Source of the DNA: Solibacillus sp. FSL R5-0449
GTDB lineage: Bacteria > Bacillota > Bacilli > Bacillales_A > Planococcaceae
Length of the DNA: 64,000 bases
Assembly (NCBI RefSeq): GCF_037975215.1
Contig: NZ_CP150239.1
Location: forward strand, 1,650,001 to 1,714,000
Direction: 5' to 3'
The notes below the pieces were generated by a model. The model had not been told where the DNA came from, searched no databases, and saw nothing but the letters and a program-made list of their open reading frames with translations. Below are positions 62,628 to 64,000 of this stretch, piece by piece; the first letter of the stretch is position 1, and every line of letters begins with the position of its first letter. The position numbers were made by a program, and so were the translations under genes.

Positions 62628-63875
62628 CTAAATGAAGATTTCATTGAAAGCTTTGTAAATGAATTTTTTATAAATCGTCTCGGGAAAGTCTTCTACGCCA
62701 TTTTTTGCGAAGATGATATCACGCTTTGCGGCAACTGCATCTTTCTCATAATACGAAGCTAATGCCCTTACAGCAAAGAACTGATAATATTTAGCTAAAT
62801 CAATGGGATGGTGTAAATAGTCAGGAATGGTTAAAGCAGCACCGATTTGGAGTGCTTTCGAGTAGTTTTGTAATTTAAATTCCGCATACATTTCTTCACC
62901 GACGAAGATTGGGTTTTTAAACAAAAATAAATAATCTTGCAGTTTTGTTTTGTAATGTTCGATTTCCGGTACGATTTGGGCATATTTCTTTTCAACAATG
63001 TTCATATAGTGCAGTTTACTGTATAAATACCTGACCGAAATTGCCGGATCATCAGCAAACTCAGATAAAAGCATTAATTTTTCTATGTACTCTTTACTTT
63101 TGTTAATATTCTCATTCGCAATGGATTGAATAAACAACAAATGATAAAAGCGGTCCATCCGATAAAATATTTGCTTCTTTTTTGCCATTTCCAATGCCTT
63201 TTGTAAATAATGATCCGACATTTTAACATCATCAGCTGCCGAGTAGGAAATCGTTAAATTGTAATACAGATCAAGGATGACCATCGGATCCATCATCAAT
63301 TCATATGGTTCAATCCGTTTTTCCCCTTGCTTTAATATAGCTAGTGTTTCACTGTAATTGCGCTGATCGATTGCAGCCTGGCATAAATAAAAATAACAGC
63401 GAAGCATTCGGCTATACGCATGGATTTCCTCATATTGATCGATAAACTTCCAATATTCGTCGAGGGATTTAGCTTTATTGATCGTACGATTCATTAAGAA
63501 ATAAACTTCTCTTAAGCGAATTTGTTCATAGTTTGTGCCTTGTATTTCCGGTAAATAAGGTTCGATTTTTTCGATTATTTTAATCGTAAGTGATTGGAGT
63601 TCTTCAGGGTCGCGGATGAGCTTTCTACGCTCTACATCTTCTTCGATTGCTGTATACAAGTTTCTGAGCATTGTCAGTGTACCGTCATCGAGTAGATAAT
63701 CGACATCGACATTTAATCTTTTAGCAATAAAACGTAGACTTTCCATTGAAGGCTGAGCTTTACCATTCTCGATTAAACTTAGCATACCTTTCGTTAAACG
63801 TTCCCCTACTAACTCGGTCTGAGTTAATTTTTTCTGTTTTCTCAGCTTTTTTATGCGTTCTCCTAGTATATTCAA
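62628..63875 (-). CDS. XRE-type regulator with TPR-like sensor domain
   Basis: A 415-residue regulator. Residues 1-65 are an XRE helix-turn-helix (IKKLRKQKKLTQTELVGERLTKGMLSLIENGKAQPSMESLRFIAKRLNV). The remaining 350 residues are helical and repeat-like (RCYFYLCQAAIDQRNYSETLAILKQGEKRI, LYYNLTISYSAADDVKMSDHYLQKALEMAKKKQ), as in the RRNPP group that sense secreted peptides (PlcR, NprR, Rgg). No peptide gene is visible within the window downstream; the upstream side is cut off. Start TTG 63875 follows AGGTGAAATA. Confidence 0.85.
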   Translation of the reverse strand: MNILGERIKKLRKQKKLTQTELVGERLTKGMLSLIENGKAQPSMESLRFIAKRLNVDVDYLLDDGTLTMLRNLYTAIEEDVERRKLIRDPEELQSLTIKIIEKIEPYLPEIQGTNYEQIRLREVYFLMNRTINKAKSLDEYWKFIDQYEEIHAYSRMLRCYFYLCQAAIDQRNYSETLAILKQGEKRIEPYELMMDPMVILDLYYNLTISYSAADDVKMSDHYLQKALEMAKKKQIFYRMDRFYHLLFIQSIANENINKSKEYIEKLMLLSEFADDPAISVRYLYSKLHYMNIVEKKYAQIVPEIEHYKTKLQDYLFLFKNPIFVGEEMYAEFKLQNYSKALQIGAALTIPDYLHHPIDLAKYYQFFAVRALASYYEKDAVAAKRDIIFAKNGVEDFPETIYKKFIYKAFNEIFI

Positions 63876-64000
63876 TATTTCACCTACACTTCTTAACTGA
63901 ATATTCTTATTAAACTATGAATACAGAATTTTTACAATATCTTAACTTAAAGTTTAATGATTTAAACCGTAAAATAGTCAAAAAAGAATGTACTGCACAT

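Noticed and set aside
1-64000. tRNA or rRNA genes, CRISPR arrays, complete insertion sequences or prophage
   Set aside because: None was seen on either strand; the only mobile-element traces are the recombinase tail, the Ltp stump and the two recombinase-like genes.

Overview
The window reads as the chromosome of an AT-rich, low-GC Gram-positive bacterium. Evidence: strong AGGAGG-type ribosome binding sites, many TTG/GTG starts, an S-box riboswitch, the gene order thioesterase / HesB-like protein / plsY / parE / parC known from Bacillus subtilis (yneP-yneR-plsY-parE-parC), a Bacillus-type LigD lacking the nuclease domain, and CotF-like spore coat genes beside an adhB-like dehydrogenase (as in yraG-yraF-adhB). 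A spore-former of the Bacillaceae/Planococcaceae (Solibacillus or Lysinibacillus type) fits best; the genus is inference.

Layout. 1-8.5 kb: a DinB/YfiT-like enzyme, two GNAT acetyltransferases (one AAC(6')-like), a multiply broken erythromycin-esterase pseudogene, a frameshifted glutathione peroxidase, a GC-rich palindromic repeat, the divergent Ku/LigD end-joining pair, two small genes and an AraC-GyrI regulator. 8.7-22.5 kb: thioesterase, a large SF1 helicase with an unrecognised partner gene, SAM riboswitch plus metA, an ABC ATPase, YczE, a HesB-like protein, plsY, and topoisomerase IV (parE-parC). 22.7-27.8 kb: two small genes, then two consecutive DUF485-ActP symporter modules, each with its own promoter and terminator. 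28.3-32 kb: an acetyltransferase, a transglutaminase-like protein, then a scar with a SulP-UspA chimera, a serine-recombinase tail and a broken acetyltransferase.

32-41.4 kb is a metal(loid) resistance block: a cysteine-rich MarR regulator and a cysteine-rich flavoprotein that share a palindromic operator; a converging arsR-arsB-arsC-arsD-arsA-hesB operon with two identical-type operators 42 bp apart; and cadC-cadA. With the recombinase scar at its edge it looks like acquired DNA. 41.5-48.6 kb: spore coat genes and adhB, an Ltp remnant, a hydrolase, a PP2C-like phosphatase, a tandem RHH-like protein, a candidate structured RNA of about 330 nt (46.3-46.6 kb), a repeat protein, and a tiny two-gene operon under a near-consensus promoter with repeated operator boxes. 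48.7-64 kb: MscS channel, an active-looking tyrosine recombinase, a CorA-like membrane protein behind a large hairpin, a tyrosine-recombinase homologue that has lost its catalytic residues, enoyl-CoA hydratase, glycolate-oxidase-like enzyme, a P-loop/Asp23-like fusion, an aminotransferase, Spo0M-like protein, AI-2E family permease, LCP ligase, MsrA and an XRE-TPR regulator.

The most promising undescribed items are the putative structured RNA at 46.3-46.64 kb, the dicysteine MarR/flavoprotein unit beside the ars operon, and the small operon at 48.2-48.6 kb. All family assignments come from reading motifs and from remembered family sequences; no database search was run.
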